Source: Porphyra umbilicalis
Lineage: Eukaryota; Rhodophyta; Bangiophyceae; Bangiales; Bangiaceae
DNA length: 64,000 nt
Direction: 5' to 3'
NCBI GenBank assembly: GCA_002049455.2
Contig: KV919111.1
Span: 1-64,000, forward strand
Positions 1 to 10,750 of the stretch are shown here, in pieces (the stretch's first letter is position 1; each line of letters opens with the position of its first letter). The position numbers and the translations under genes are program-made. The notes beneath the pieces were generated by a model. That model had not been told where the DNA came from, searched no databases, and worked only from the letters and a program-made list of their open reading frames with translations.

Positions 1-870
1 TCGCCGAGCGGGTGGTCCCTCACAATCCCCCGCCCGACCACGTGGTCGCAATCCACCCGCAACACCGCCGCCCGCCCCGCCACGGCAACGCCGAGGTTGT
101 AGGCGCGCGTCAGCACCCACCCCGCCTCCCCCTCCACGCGGAGGAGGCGGAGGCGCGCCGCCGCCGCGGCGGCCAAGCCGTCGACGCCCGCCGCCGCGTG
201 CGCCCCCCCCCCCGCCCCCCCGCTCCGTGGCGGCGGCGAGGACGCCCTCCACGACGCGGTCGAGGGGCGGGGACGACCCCCAGTCGACAACGACGACCTC
301 GTCGACGCCCGGGGTGGTCAACCACGACGGGAGGGACCGCGCCAGGTCCCCGTGGCGCCCCCGACACGCCGCCACGAGCGTCACGCCCGGCCGCACGGCG
401 CGGGCGGGGACGGCCATGCCCGCCGCGGGGTCCCCGGCGAGCCCCCCGCCCGCCGCGTCGGGCGCGTCGGGTGGCGGCCACCGGTGGCGGTGGCGGTGGT
501 GGGGGGCCCGCCCGCCCGCCGCAAAGCGGTCGGCCGTGGCGGCGGCGAGCGTCGTTGCCGCCGCCGCCGCCGCCGCCGCCGCGTCGTCGACGCGGCCGAC
601 GCCGAGGAGCTTGACCGGCCGCGCCGACAACCACCCCGTGCCGGGCGCTTCGCCGAGGAGCAGCAGCGCCATGACGCCAACGGGCACGAGCAGCCGCGCC
701 AGCCGCCACGTCGGCGACGGCGGCACCGCGCGGGCGGTGGTGCGCCACCGCCGCACCCGCCCGGCGGCGGCGGCAGCGGCCGCCGACGCGGCAGCGGCGG
801 CAGCAGCCGTCGGTCCCGGCCCCGCCCCTCCCCGCAGCAAGCGGCTGGCGCGCCCAAAAGCGTCTGCACT
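1..870 (-). CDS. GT2-like glycosyltransferase, N-terminal part (runs off left edge)
   Basis: The minus strand encodes the front of a type II membrane glycosyltransferase; its C-terminus lies outside the window. A basic segment is followed by a hydrophobic anchor (LLVPVGVMALLLLG, about 690-650), then an Ala-rich stem. The GT-A start VTLVAACRGRHGDLARSLPS lies at about 400-340 and is followed by DEVVVVDWGSS. In a second frame come GWVLTRAYNLGVAVAGRAAV and LRVDCDHVV (about 100-25), which fit the nucleotide-binding and acidic metal-binding motifs of GT2-like enzymes. The frame changes across two C runs (about 203-221), probably a sequence error. The start is unresolved: the only in-frame ATG nearby is at 672, inside the anchor. 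The family is seen in the motifs; the Golgi location and wall-polymer role are inferred. Confidence 0.6.
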
Positions 871-2600
871 CGCCCCCCCTATTCCCACACCCCCCCCACA
901 CCGCCGCCGCCGCCGCCGCCGCCATCCACCCCCCCAGCCTTGTCGCCGGCCGCCCCATAGTCGCCCCGACCCGCCGTCGCGGCGGCCGTCGACGCGGCCG
1001 TTGCCGAGGCGGCAATGGCGGCCAGCTCCCCCCCCCCCCCATCCGACGTCATACTCGACGAGCGCACGTGCGCGCGGGTGAGGGGCGGCGCGCCGCCGCC
1101 GCCAACCGCCACCGCCGTGTCATCAATGGCCACCGCGTCGGCGGGCGCGGTCGTCGCCCACGCGGGGGTGGCGGCCGACGCGCCGCCGCCGCCGACGCCG
1201 CCCGCGGGTGCACCCCCCCCAACGACGGCCACCCCCCCGCCTAGTAGGCCCGTGCCACCGCCGGCAGCGGCAGCCGCAGCCGCAGCAGCAGCGGCCGACG
1301 CGCCGGCTGTGACCGACGCGGGTAGGCTGTGACGGGCGCCCCAGCGGGCGGGCCCACCACCGCCCCGCCAGTCCCCGCTGCTCCCGCGGAGGGGCGTTGG
1401 GAGAAAGTGGCACGCGCCGCCGCCCGGCGCGCCGCCGCCGCCCCCGCCCCCGCCGCCGCCCCCGCCGCTGCTGCTGCCGCCGCCGCCGCCGACGGCGCCA
1501 CCGCGGGCGCGGGCGGGGGGCTCATCGCCCCGCCCGGCGGGGGCTGGAAGGGAGTGGGGGCGCCCGCCCGGCGGGCCCCCCCCGCCGCCACCCCCCGGCG
1601 GCTGCATGCCGCGGACCGTCGCGCGCCAGCGGGGGGGGCAAGCAGGGGCGTCGTGGCGCTCCGCCGCCGGGCAGGCTGGCGTCGGCAGACACCCGCGCGC
1701 GCGGGGTGCGTGCGCGGGCAAGGACCGCCGCCCGCCGCTGCCGCAGTGCTCGTGGCCAAACAGCGGGGGTGCCCGCCGTCAAGTGGTGCCGCCCCCACCC
1801 ACCGCCGCCGCCCCGTGCGACGTGGCGGGCGCGCCGCCCCACACCCGCCCCGCGGCGGCGCCGTCGGGCGCGTGCGGGGGGGGGGACGACCGCGTGTGCG
1901 GGGCGGGGGGGGGGAGGGGGGGGGGGGGGGGTGGGGGAGACGACCGCGTCGGCGGGGAGCGACCGCCGCGCCGCCGCGCGCGGGCGCGCGGGTGGGGGAG
2001 CCGACGCGCGCACGACGGCGCGGCCGCGCGCGGGGTGCGCGCGCGCCGCGCACGGCGCGGCGGCGTGGAGGGCGGGCGGGGGCGCGCGGGAGGGGGGAGG
2101 CGCGCCGCGCCGCCCGAGACGGCCAGCCGCGGGGGATCGCCGGCGGCGGGCGCCGCGGCGGCGGGCGGCGGGCGGGGGCGGCACCCGCCGGGCGCGACCG
2201 CGCGGGGGCGTGGCGCCAACGCCCGCCGCCGCGCCACAGACGGCGGGGGGTCCCCCGCGGCCGCGCCGGGCCGCCGGCCACACCCTCGGCGGGCGCGTGG
2301 GCGCGACGCGGCCGCGGCGGCGGCGGCGGCGGCAGCGGCAGCGGCGGCAGCGGCGGCGGCGGCAGCGGCGGCGGCGGCGGCGGCGGTGGCGGCAGCGGTG
2401 GCGGCGCGAGCCGTGGCGGCGGACCCGCAGCGCTGCCGGCAGCAGCAACGGGCACGCGGCAACGTCGGCGGCACGCGCGGCGCGCGTCGCCCGCCCCGTC
2501 CACGCCCGCGCCGCGCCGCGCCGGCCGCGTGGCGTGGCGGGGCGCAGCGGCAGCGGCGCCTGCAGCCGCCCCGCGGGAGCGAAATGAGTCAATGCACCGC
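871..2600. other. GC-rich low-complexity region
   Basis: Nearly pure G+C sequence dominated by CGG/GCC/GGC microsatellites and homopolymer C or G runs. All six frames stay open because stop codons need A or T, so the long Gly/Ala/Arg/Pro frames here are not evidence of genes. No domain, signal peptide or splice pattern was recognised. The densest (GGC)n tract is at about 2310-2400. The upstream regulatory region of the left-edge glycosyltransferase gene probably lies at the low-coordinate side. Confidence 0.6.
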
Positions 2601-4295
2601 GTTTGGTTTGTGGGATGTCCGATCGTGCGATGGGCTTGGGAAAAAGAAGCCCGGGTCAAACTACACGCACACACAGAGGAATGCGTGGGTGGCTCCAGAT
2701 CATCGATTCTTGCTTTGATTTTCGCCCGTCGTCGTTGCGTGCGCCCGGCCTTGATGATCGAGGTCCCCGGGCGCGGGGTGGGAGCTGGGTCTTCATGCGG
2801 TTGCTGCCTTGCATTCACTCATGGTGGTTTCCACGATCACGCTTTTTCTTAGCCAGAGCCCTCTGCTTTGACGAGTGTGGCGCGCGCAGGTGGTGCTGGC
2901 GAGGGAGAGGCGGATGGTTTGGCTGCTTAACGCAGAGCTGAGGCGCCGCCGGAGTTGTGCCACCGCCTGTCGGCGGTTGACTGTCGACGTCCTCGAGCGC
3001 GCTTAGCTTCCAGTGCCGCCTCGTTTTTTTGCGGTCTCTTGGGCGCTGTTGACAACGGTACGTTAGCGCACTTTTTCTTGTCTTCCCCTCCTGCTCCGTG
3101 AATCGCTTGTTTTTTTTTTGGTTGACGTGTGCTCCCTACCCCCTATGATGTTGCAACATTCTTAGGACACCTACGGATGTTCGCGCCAATGTGCGTAAGA
3201 ACGATGAGTTGAAAACGTTGCACGCTTGTGTTACCCACTTGCGTCTGAGGCTAGGTTTGTGCGCGACTGCCCCTGCTTTCTTGCCGCCGATAGCTGACTG
3301 GTCATGGCGGTGAGTGTGTTGCTGGTTGGTCCTCTCCTATCACTGGCATTCCCGTCGCTCTGATTGATATAGGTATGTTTATGCTTGCATGTCTGCCCTG
3401 TTGCGCGAGCTGTTTGTGTGTGCTGTTTGCTACTGTCGTGCTGCATAAAGCTACATGTTTTATAGTGATCTCATCTCCAGACCTATTTCTCGCACCGTTG
3501 TCGATTTCTCCGGCTCGCCCTGTCGCGTTGCATTGGAGTTGCGTGTGCGATGCGTATTCACTGGTGTGGCGATCCCGACGTGCCTCGTCGACTGATCAGC
3601 GTGTCGTACGGACGCCGCGCCTCTGCCCGATCATTCCAGTTGCAATAAACATGCCGAGTGGTGCTCTTGCCTAAGCAAGCCAACAGCGACATCATTGTAT
3701 TACGTTGTATCACGCCTTTGGTCGTGCGAGGGATCACGGAGCAGGGAACAGTCCGCATTGCGTGGGAAGCACGAGAAAAGCGAGGAGCTACAAGACTGCG
3801 GCAGTGCGCAAATCACCTGGAGCCCGAGCGGTAGACGAATCACCCTGATCGACACAAGAAGAGACATGTTTCCAACAGTTTATTCGTCCCAAGCAGCGCA
3901 AAAAGATAAGCAACACCACGACAGACGGCAGTGGGTGCCACCTGATACTCAACCACAGACAACATTCCAATACACAACCAAACGCCCCAGCGCATGGCAG
4001 ACGCGTCGCCATAAGAGACGCCAAGGGGTATGCAGCTAAAGCAAAACAAGACGAAGCAGCAAACGGTCAAGCCCCGCAAGCGGAACAATCGCGACGAGCA
4101 CCTTCGAACCACAGATGGGCCAGGTCCGCGTGCCGACACAGCCATGAAGATGTGGGGCAGCGACGGCGACGGGCGTGACCACGCAAATACAGTATCGCCC
4201 AAATGACGACGACAGGTCACCGGCACTCACCACACAACAGCGCAACGGATCCCACGTGCTGTTCACTTCGCCCGCGGGGTGGCTCCTCGGGCCCG
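2601..4295. other. Intergenic, lower-GC sequence
   Basis: Composition drops to ordinary mixed sequence with T-rich tracts (for example about 3110-3120). Only short open frames occur and none resembles a known family. The right end is the 3' flank of the Hc1-like gene. No repeat, RNA gene or promoter element was recognised. Confidence 0.5.
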
Positions 4296-5153
4296 CTAAT
4301 AGCCACCGTCCTCGTCCCCGGGGTGGCCGTATTGCTGCAAGTGACCGGCGCCCATGTGCGGATCCGCGGCAAAGGCCTCCTCTGGGTGACCACCTTGCTC
4401 GTGCTGCTCCGCCTGCTTCTCGTTCTTGGTGCTCTGGATGAGGACGCGAAGCTCCTACATATCATCGACAATGAGATCAAGACAAGAAAAATAAGCTTAC
4501 GTACAACGTGGTGCACAAAGGGAACCAACGACGGGTCAGAACTTGTACAAAGCCCATGGTCGATGGCGAATATAACGCATGGTCGCACTTCACAGATGCA
4601 ACGTACAACAAGACGAACACCATCCGTCACAGCCAAACCGGAGACATACCTGAGCCAAAGTCTTCAACTGCTGCAGATGTTTCCTGGCACGGGTACCCGC
4701 CGCCTTGTTGTTGGCCTCAAAAAACTTGGTGGCGTCCTTGTCCACGGCCGCCACACAGTTACGCAACTGCGAAGGTTAACCGAGAAGTGGGCAGTGCAAA
4801 GAGAAGGCGGGACAACAACGTCCAAGTCAAACGAAGGTCAGCAAACATGTCCCACTTCGGTCCGGAATTACCCCGTCACCTTCCCTCGACACTCCCACGA
4901 CATCACGACCACCCCCCCAGACCACCTCTAACAGACACCCCCCCCCCTCCACACAAGAACCCCACCCACGCAACCCGCCACTCCCCCGCACGAGCGTGCT
5001 CTCCGCTGCACCGGTCGGTCCCTCCGACACCCCCGCGGGGCCACGACGGCACGTCTAACAAGCAACACGCGCACGCAAGAGGAGCTGCTGCCACCCCCCC
5101 CTCGAGGGGGAATAGCCAGTGCTGCTGCCACACACCTCTTCCATCTTGTCCAT
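4296..5153 (-). CDS. Bacterial Hc1-type histone H1-like protein, 3 exons
   Basis: Three exons (5136-5153, 4650-4766, 4296-4454) join in frame to a 97-residue protein that starts at a good ACCATGG context. The introns use GTGTGT and GTATGT donors and CAG/TAG acceptors, all phase 0. The first 65 residues carry the pattern of the bacterial Hc1 family: DKDATKFFEANNKAAGTRAR, then KHLQQLKTLAQELRVLIQST. This Lys-rich helical hairpin matches short histone-H1-like proteins of Chlamydiae and Bacteroidetes. The tail (residues 66-97) is acidic and His/Gly-rich and ends DEDGGY, unlike the basic tails of most Hc1 proteins. A DNA-binding or chromatin role is known for the bacterial family; the role here is inferred. 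Its introns show it is a nuclear gene and not bacterial contamination. Confidence 0.8.
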
Positions 5154-5379
5154 GGTGCGGGGCGCGTCGGGATGACGGGGCAGGCGCCTAGAGGGGGGCC
5201 GTCCCTGCGGGTGCCTGGGCGTCGGCGCTCCGGGGTGCTGCTGTGGGCGGGGGCGCTGTGGAGCACCGTGGGGAGCGCGCGGCTGGGCGCCGCCCCCGCC
5301 AGTGCGGGCAGCGCGTCTGTTGGACCCACGCGCGCGCCCCGCGCCCGACCGGCCTGCCGAGGTAGGAAATGCTCGTTAA

Positions 5380-5420
5380 CAGTTTCACATGACATTGATG
5401 GGAATATGCCGTGTGAAACC
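5380..5420 (-). repeat. 41-bp palindromic element, copy 1
   Basis: An imperfect palindrome with ends GTTTCACATG and CGTGTGAAAC (one mismatch in ten). The reverse complement matches the element at 10710-10750 over its whole length with a few differences. It sits about 230 bp upstream of the Hc1-like start codon. It could be a MITE remnant, a foldback element or a protein-binding palindrome. Confidence 0.55.
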
Positions 5421-6320
5421 TCCGGGGGGGGGGGGGGGCGGCGGCGCGCTGCGCGCGCTCGCGCCCGGCGGCCGGGCGGGCCGGATGCGCTGGGCGATTG
5501 TTAGAATCGTCCTGGTGATTGCACCGATTTCTGGTCCTTCAATCATTGCATATCTCGTAGCTGCGGGTCAGAAATATCCAGGGGCGTCGATCTGCGGATG
5601 ATCACCCGCCGACCGGACCACTGTCTCGGTAAACAAGACCGTCATCCAGGTGGACCGCTCCGCCGCCCCTATCCGCCACCATGACGGACTGCCGCGAACC
5701 CCACCACCCCGCGCCCGACCCGCAGCGACCGTCGTCACCACCACCATGGCGCAATGTACCGTTTCTCGTGGAGCACGTCGGCTCGTAGCGCTTGTCGGGT
5801 TCCATGCGCGGATGTACCGCTATGCGGGTAGCGCGGCCGGACGTGGCGACCTTCGGGGAGTGTGCGTAGCTTACGCGGGGCGTGTGGGCCCAGCAGCCGG
5901 CGAGGGAGCGCGTGTGAGCCTGCCACCGACCGCGGGAGCGTGTGGGGAGGTGTCGCCGACCGTAGTGCGCGCAGGGAGACGTCGCCGTCCGAGGAGGGCG
6001 TGTGGGCGTGCCGTTGACCGGGGACCGCGGTAGGGCGAGACGCTGTGCGTGTTACCCCGTTGTGTGCTGCCTGTGATGTTCTGCAGTGAGCTGCTGTGTG
6101 CCATTGTGAGCTGTACGTTGTCGACCTGTTCTCGACTCCACACTCGGTTTGGATGTGCGCGGCCGTGGGACTGGTGCCTTCTTCTGCACCTGATTGCCGC
6201 CATTTGTCTTTCCATTTTTTGTCCTTGGGCAGGAGTGTGGCTCGTGCTCTATTTTCGCCGGATGCTAACCGCCTTCCGTCCTGTCCTGCTCGTTTTCTTA
6301 TTGCTGTCTTTGGGGAACAG
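5421..6320. other. Intergenic, nothing recognised
   Basis: A G run (about 5423-5437) is followed by GC-rich unique sequence. Open frames occur on both strands but overlap each other and show no family motif. A pyrimidine-rich stretch ending in CAG at about 6320 looks like a splice acceptor for the WD40 fragment described next. Confidence 0.4.
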
Positions 6321-6389
6321 ATCATGCCAGAGATCACCGCCGCCGCCGTGCCCGGCGATGCCAACGACGAGACGGCGGTGGCGGTGGCG

Positions 6390-6485
6390 GCAGTGTGCAG
6401 CGGGTGGTGTCTGGGTTGCAAGACCGGACGCTGCGCGTATGGGACGCGGGCCGGGGGGAGTGCGTTGGGGTGCTGAGCGGCCACT
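6390..6485 (+). pseudogene. Orphan WD40-repeat fragment
   Basis: One frame reads VVSGLQDRTLRVWDAGRGEC followed by VGVLSGH and a stop codon. It is a nearly perfect WD repeat with the WD dipeptide and closing GH. A pyrimidine tract and CAG at about 6320 precede a short open stretch (MPEITAAAV...) in another frame, so this may be the end of a decayed exon or the last exon of a gene whose other exons I cannot find. It is not a copy of the WD repeats in the PLAA gene at 40.9 kb. A single repeat cannot form a propeller alone. Confidence 0.45.
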
Positions 6486-7225
6486 AATTTTTTAGGAGGT
6501 GGTCAACTGCATGTGTGTGGTGGAGGTGGGTGGGAGTGGTACACGCGGAGTCATTCCGGGCACCGGCACAGGTGCGAGCAGGCGAAGTGTGCGCGCTGGG
6601 TAAAAGTGGGGGGGGCGATGACGTCGTCACGTTGTGTCCGGGTGCGCACTGCGCGCCTTTGCCCGAGACAGGCATTGAAGCGGCCAAAACCGTTCTGTAC
6701 GCCCACCCACTCGGATGGCCTGGCAGTACAGTGCGTTCTCTTTAAAAAAGACAGCTGATTCAGCTCAATATGAATAAAAAAGTGGCCTACACGGACTGGA
6801 ATGGAAGACTCGCGACCCATATTCTCTTGTAAACCATTCTCTTGTAACGAGAATGCACTGTAGTCGTCTGTCGTCTGAAGAGGCACTCTTTTGTCGATAT
6901 GTTATTCCACTTCAACGCTCACCTCTTTAGGTGGGCGATTTCCCGTCCGTTTGTATCGTGCAGATCGCGTCTCTTGCTTGGGTGTCCGGCTTGTTTGATG
7001 GCCTGGGGGCTAATGTGTTGCTTGTCGCCGAACCTACGAAATATATTTATCGAACATTTCTTCGATATATGGCTCAGGGCAAAGTCCGACCCGACCACGA
7101 GTGCCAGCTGGGATCATCGGTGGTTCATCGCGGGCTTGGCCATTCGGCCAACATGTTTAGGGGGATCGCCCCGATGGCCATGCCCGGTTGCATTGTCACT
7201 CCTGTCTCCAGCACTCCGGCGGGGT
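6486..7225. other. Intergenic, nothing recognised
   Basis: Mixed-composition sequence with only short open frames. A short A/T-rich segment lies at about 6740-6790. No repeat or gene was recognised. Confidence 0.4.
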
Positions 7226-7510
7226 TGGGTTGCATTGCAGAACCCCTGCTCTGGAGCCATCTGGGCAGGGGTGGGGTTGACCCCAGTTTCCCGCACTGCT
7301 GCCTTCTTGGGGAGGGGGTGTCTGTGTCTCTGATCTGCCGCATTAGAGGCATGCGTGGGGGGATGATGGCGCCTCCACCCCACTGCCAAATCCCTGCTCT
7401 GGAGCCATCTGGGGAGGGGTGGGGCTGACCCCGGTTTCCCGCGCCGCCTTCTGGGGGGGGGTTCTTTGTCCCTGATCTGCCGCATCAGAGGCATAAGTAG
7501 GGGGAAGGAG
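7226..7510. repeat. Tandem duplication, 148-bp unit
   Basis: The segment with the core CCTGCTCTGGAGCCATCTGG begins at 7245 and again at 7393, 148 bp apart. Both copies continue through a GGGGTGGGG(T/C)TGACCCC block to a CTGATCTGCCGCAT(T/C)AGAGGCAT block. The copies differ at scattered positions and in the length of a G run. Neither encodes a recognised protein. Confidence 0.7.
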
Positions 7511-9093
7511 GCGCTTCCCATACCTCCGCTGTTGGAAGCTCCTCATTTCTGCCGGCACCCCACCTCAGTCGGCTCTGTGTATCCTGGCCAGCGGTCCAGT
7601 CACCGCATGGGGAGGAAGCTCAGTGCCTTTCGAAACTGTGCGCTCTAAGCGGCAGGGGCAGCCATTCTGCAGTCAAGCAAGAGCGAGTCACAGAACCAAC
7701 TCACAGAGTGGAAGGGGCTGCTTGTTCACTACTACCCCACTGTCTTTCTAATCTTGCTCTCTGTTCCACCCCTCATACCCAACCGTGTCCAGTCCTACCA
7801 ACAGCTGGGAGATCACCGTATGCTCAGCCGCGCGCCTCGTGGCTTCTGCAGCACTGAGGTGAGGTCAGCCATCTTTCCAATGTCGATGATACCTGGCTAG
7901 ACCAGCCACGATTGTCTGTCGGCAGTGTGTGGGCAGGAGTCGCCGGGGATGTGCCTTGTCACGTGCAGCTTTGTCGAGACGGACACCGTGAGGTCGAGAC
8001 CGGCGCTCAGCCTCAATGAAAGCAAAACCACACCCTTGCCCTTGTACCGAATGGGGGCACCCCGCTTGGGGCTGGAGGGGAGACCACCACTCGAAACGTA
8101 TGCTCTGCGGAAACCATGACGGTCACAGCACAATTGCCTCGTTCAACTTTACCAGGCTATCCCACCTCATGGATGTCCACCGACAACTCAAGGTCCAAAG
8201 CTTGAGTCCCGTCCACCCCCAGACGGGCCCGCGAACAGTCAGGCATCCGCAGCTTATCCCTGCCTCAACCACTAACCCGCCACCTGATGATGAAGTGATT
8301 GCCCGTGGCGCCGCCAACCATGGCATTCTTCGGTCGGTGTGTGTCTGGTGTCAGAGTATCGCGCTGCTCCCCTGTTCTGTCGATGAGCTGACCTGACCTC
8401 GACCGGCACCTTCCCCCACTCCAGTGTCACTTCGCCCGCTCTGGCCACACCCAGTTGGTGGCAGCTGTTCGTGTTGTAGCTGTGAGGGAGCTTCGGTACC
8501 CGCCACTTAGCAGCCTGGCCTGCACGCGCCATGGGGTACGGTTCGTACCGCGTGCTGGTAGAGGGTAGACTCATGCTTTGGGAGAAGCGACTCAGTGCCT
8601 GACGGAGGGGGATTAGCTCTCTAATTTCGGGGGTGTAGGCTCTGAGTGGCAGGGGCTGCGAAGGCCATCTAACCGGGTTGGTATGACCATGTCGGTCCAG
8701 CCTTCCTCTTCCCTTTTAGTAGTCAAGTAGAATACACAGACAAAGAACCGATGGGTATGTAGAAAAAAAAATGTAATGGACAGCAGGCCTCAAGACCGGG
8801 CGACTAAAACAATGCCGTGTCCCAAGTGCCTACTCATCAACGGCGTCGTCGCCGTCGCGCACGTCAGGAAGAAACGCGCAGCCGTCTACAGCGGTCAAAC
8901 TATCAACAAACAGCGCAACACCCATGCGCCAGGGGAAAAGCATGGAGCACAACGAGAACAGCAACCACACTGGGCGCTGATGCCGGCGTCGCAGGCAGCA
9001 CCGGGAAAAGCAGCGGGGACCACGACGAACGGCACAACGGAGGGATGGCACTCTGCTTGGCTGACTTGCCCAGATCGGGGGGCCGCCCACAGG
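7511..9093. other. Intergenic with degraded repeats
   Basis: Short open frames on both strands do not form a recognisable protein. Two related stretches (about 7619-7665 and 8590-8655, both with CTCAGTGCCT and a GGCAGGGGC(A/T)GC block) suggest an old duplicated or repetitive element. Nothing identifiable as a gene remains. Confidence 0.35.
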
Positions 9094-10320
9094 GTGCGTG
9101 CACGCAGGTGCCGCAGTCGAGTGCTGCCGCCAAATGGCGGGGTGTGGCCCACAGAGGCCCCCACTAGAAATATGGGCCAGATATTATTAGCCCGACCATT
9201 TCGGGCTCGCGACTCTAAACGGAAAGCCCACAGGGTGCGTGCACGCAGGTGCGGGGGCTGAATAGGGGGGTGTGGCCCACAGTGGCCCCCGTGGAAAATA
9301 CGGGCCAGCAATTATCGGCGGGCCGATTTTGGGCCCCCATTTTTGGCCGGTACGCGCGCAAACCGGGCGCGAGCAGGGCGGCCAGAGGGTGCGTGCACGC
9401 AGGTGCGGGGGCTGAATAGGGGGGTGTGGCCCACAGTGGCCCCCGTGGCAAATGCGAACCAGCGATTATCGGCGGGCCAATTTCGGGCCCCCATTTTTGG
9501 CCGGTGCGCGCGCAAACCGGGCGCGAGCAGGGCGCCCAGAAGGTGCGTGCACGCAGGTGCGGGGGCTGAATAGGGGGGTGTGGCCCGCAGTGGCCCCCGT
9601 GGCAAATTCAGGCCAGCGATTATCGGCGGGCCGATTTTGGGCCCCCATTTTTGGCCGGTGCGCGCGCAAACCGGGCGCGAGCAGGGCGCCCAGAGGGTGC
9701 GTGCACGCAGGTGCGGGGGCTGAATAGGGGGGTGTGGCCCACAGTGGCCCCCGTGGAAAATGCGAACCAGCGATTATCGGCGGGCCGATTTTGGGCCCCC
9801 ATTTTTGGCCGGTGCGCGCGCAATCCGGGCGCGAGCAGGGCGCCCAGAGGGTGCGTGCACGCAGGTGCGGGGGCTGAATAGGGGGTGTGGCCCACAGTGG
9901 CCCCCGTGGCAAATGCGAACCAGCGATTATCGGCGGGCCGATTTTGGGCCCCCATTTTTGGCCGGTGCGCGCGCAAACCGGGCGCGAGCAGGGCGCCCAG
10001 AGGGTGCGTGCACGCAGGTGCGGGGGCTGAATAGGGGGGTGTGGCCCACAGTGGCCCCCGTGGCAAATGCGAACCAGCGATTATCGGCGGGCCGATTTTG
10101 GGCCCCCATTTTTGGCCGGTGCGCGCGCAATCCGGGCGCGAGCAGGGCGCCCAGAGGGTGCGTGCACGCAGGTGCGGGGGCTGAATAGGGGGGTGTGGCC
10201 CACAGTGGCCCCCGTGGCAAATGCGAACCAGCGATTATCGGCGGGCCGATTTTGGGCCCCCATTTTTGGCCGGTGCGCGCGCAAACCGGGCGCGAGCAGG
10301 GCGCCGAGAGTGTGCGTGCT
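9094..10320. repeat. Satellite array of ~154-bp units
   Basis: The motif GTGCGTGCACGCAGGTGC recurs at 9094, 9235, 9389, 9543, 9697, 9851, 10004 and 10158, with a diverged start at 10312. Spacing is 141 bp for the first interval and 153 or 154 bp for the rest. The central units are almost identical; the first and last are diverged, as expected of an array homogenised from its middle. Each unit holds GCGATTATCGGCGGGCCGAT, ATTTTTGGCCGGTGCGCGCG and GGCGCGAGCAGGGCG. The period is not a multiple of three, so long open frames across it on both strands are by-products. The unit is close to nucleosome length. Confidence 0.93.
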
Positions 10321-10709
10321 CGGAGGTGCTCCGAAATGTCCTGTTTTACGTGATATCGGCATGCTCGCTGGGGCCACTTTATAGGTCCGATATTCTTGAC
10401 TACCGGATCTGTGGCTGAGAGCTGTGGTCTAACATGCGTTTTTACCAGCTTGCGAGGACCGGGTTTCCGTTTCATCTGCGATCTGGACCGTATCTCGCTC
10501 GTCATTTGCCCCTTGACACGGGCCCCGCCCCCTTGACATGCCGCTTCTTGGGGGGCTGCTTTGTGTCTGGGCAGGGTCGGTCGGCGTGTCTGGGGGCTGG
10601 TGTCTGTGTCTGGCACGTATCCGGCTGCCCCATGGGCGTCTCAGGGTGGTCTGTTCTGCTGTGACCACAGCGCTCGCTGCAGGATCGTCGTCATTTGATT
10701 GGCTGAGTT
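10321..10709. other. Right flank of the satellite, nothing recognised
   Basis: Mixed sequence without a recognisable gene. It ends in a TTTGATTGGCTGAG stretch that holds an inverted CCAAT box directly beside the palindromic element. Confidence 0.35.
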
Positions 10710-10750
10710 GGTTTCACATGGCAAGTTCCCACCAATGTCATGTGAAACTG
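10710..10750 (+). repeat. 41-bp palindromic element, copy 2
   Basis: Ends GTTTCACATG and CATGTGAAAC form a perfect 10-bp inverted repeat around about 19 bp. It matches the element at 5380-5420 in opposite orientation. Neither copy has an open frame or clear flanking direct repeats. Confidence 0.6.

Noticed and set aside
1241-2852. Several overlapping 350-525-codon open frames on both strands
   Set aside because: They are rich only in Gly, Ala, Arg and Pro, lack domains and reflect the absence of A/T needed for stop codons.
7897-8574. Possible retroelement protease-like or gag-like debris on the minus strand
   Set aside because: Some short stretches vaguely recall LTR-element proteins, but no catalytic motif, terminal repeat or adjoining domain was visible. 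I do not call an element.
9094-10320. Protein-coding or CRISPR interpretation of the repeat array
   Set aside because: Open frames arise because the unit lacks stops in some frames. The period is not a multiple of three, and there are no unique spacers between short repeats as a CRISPR array would need.
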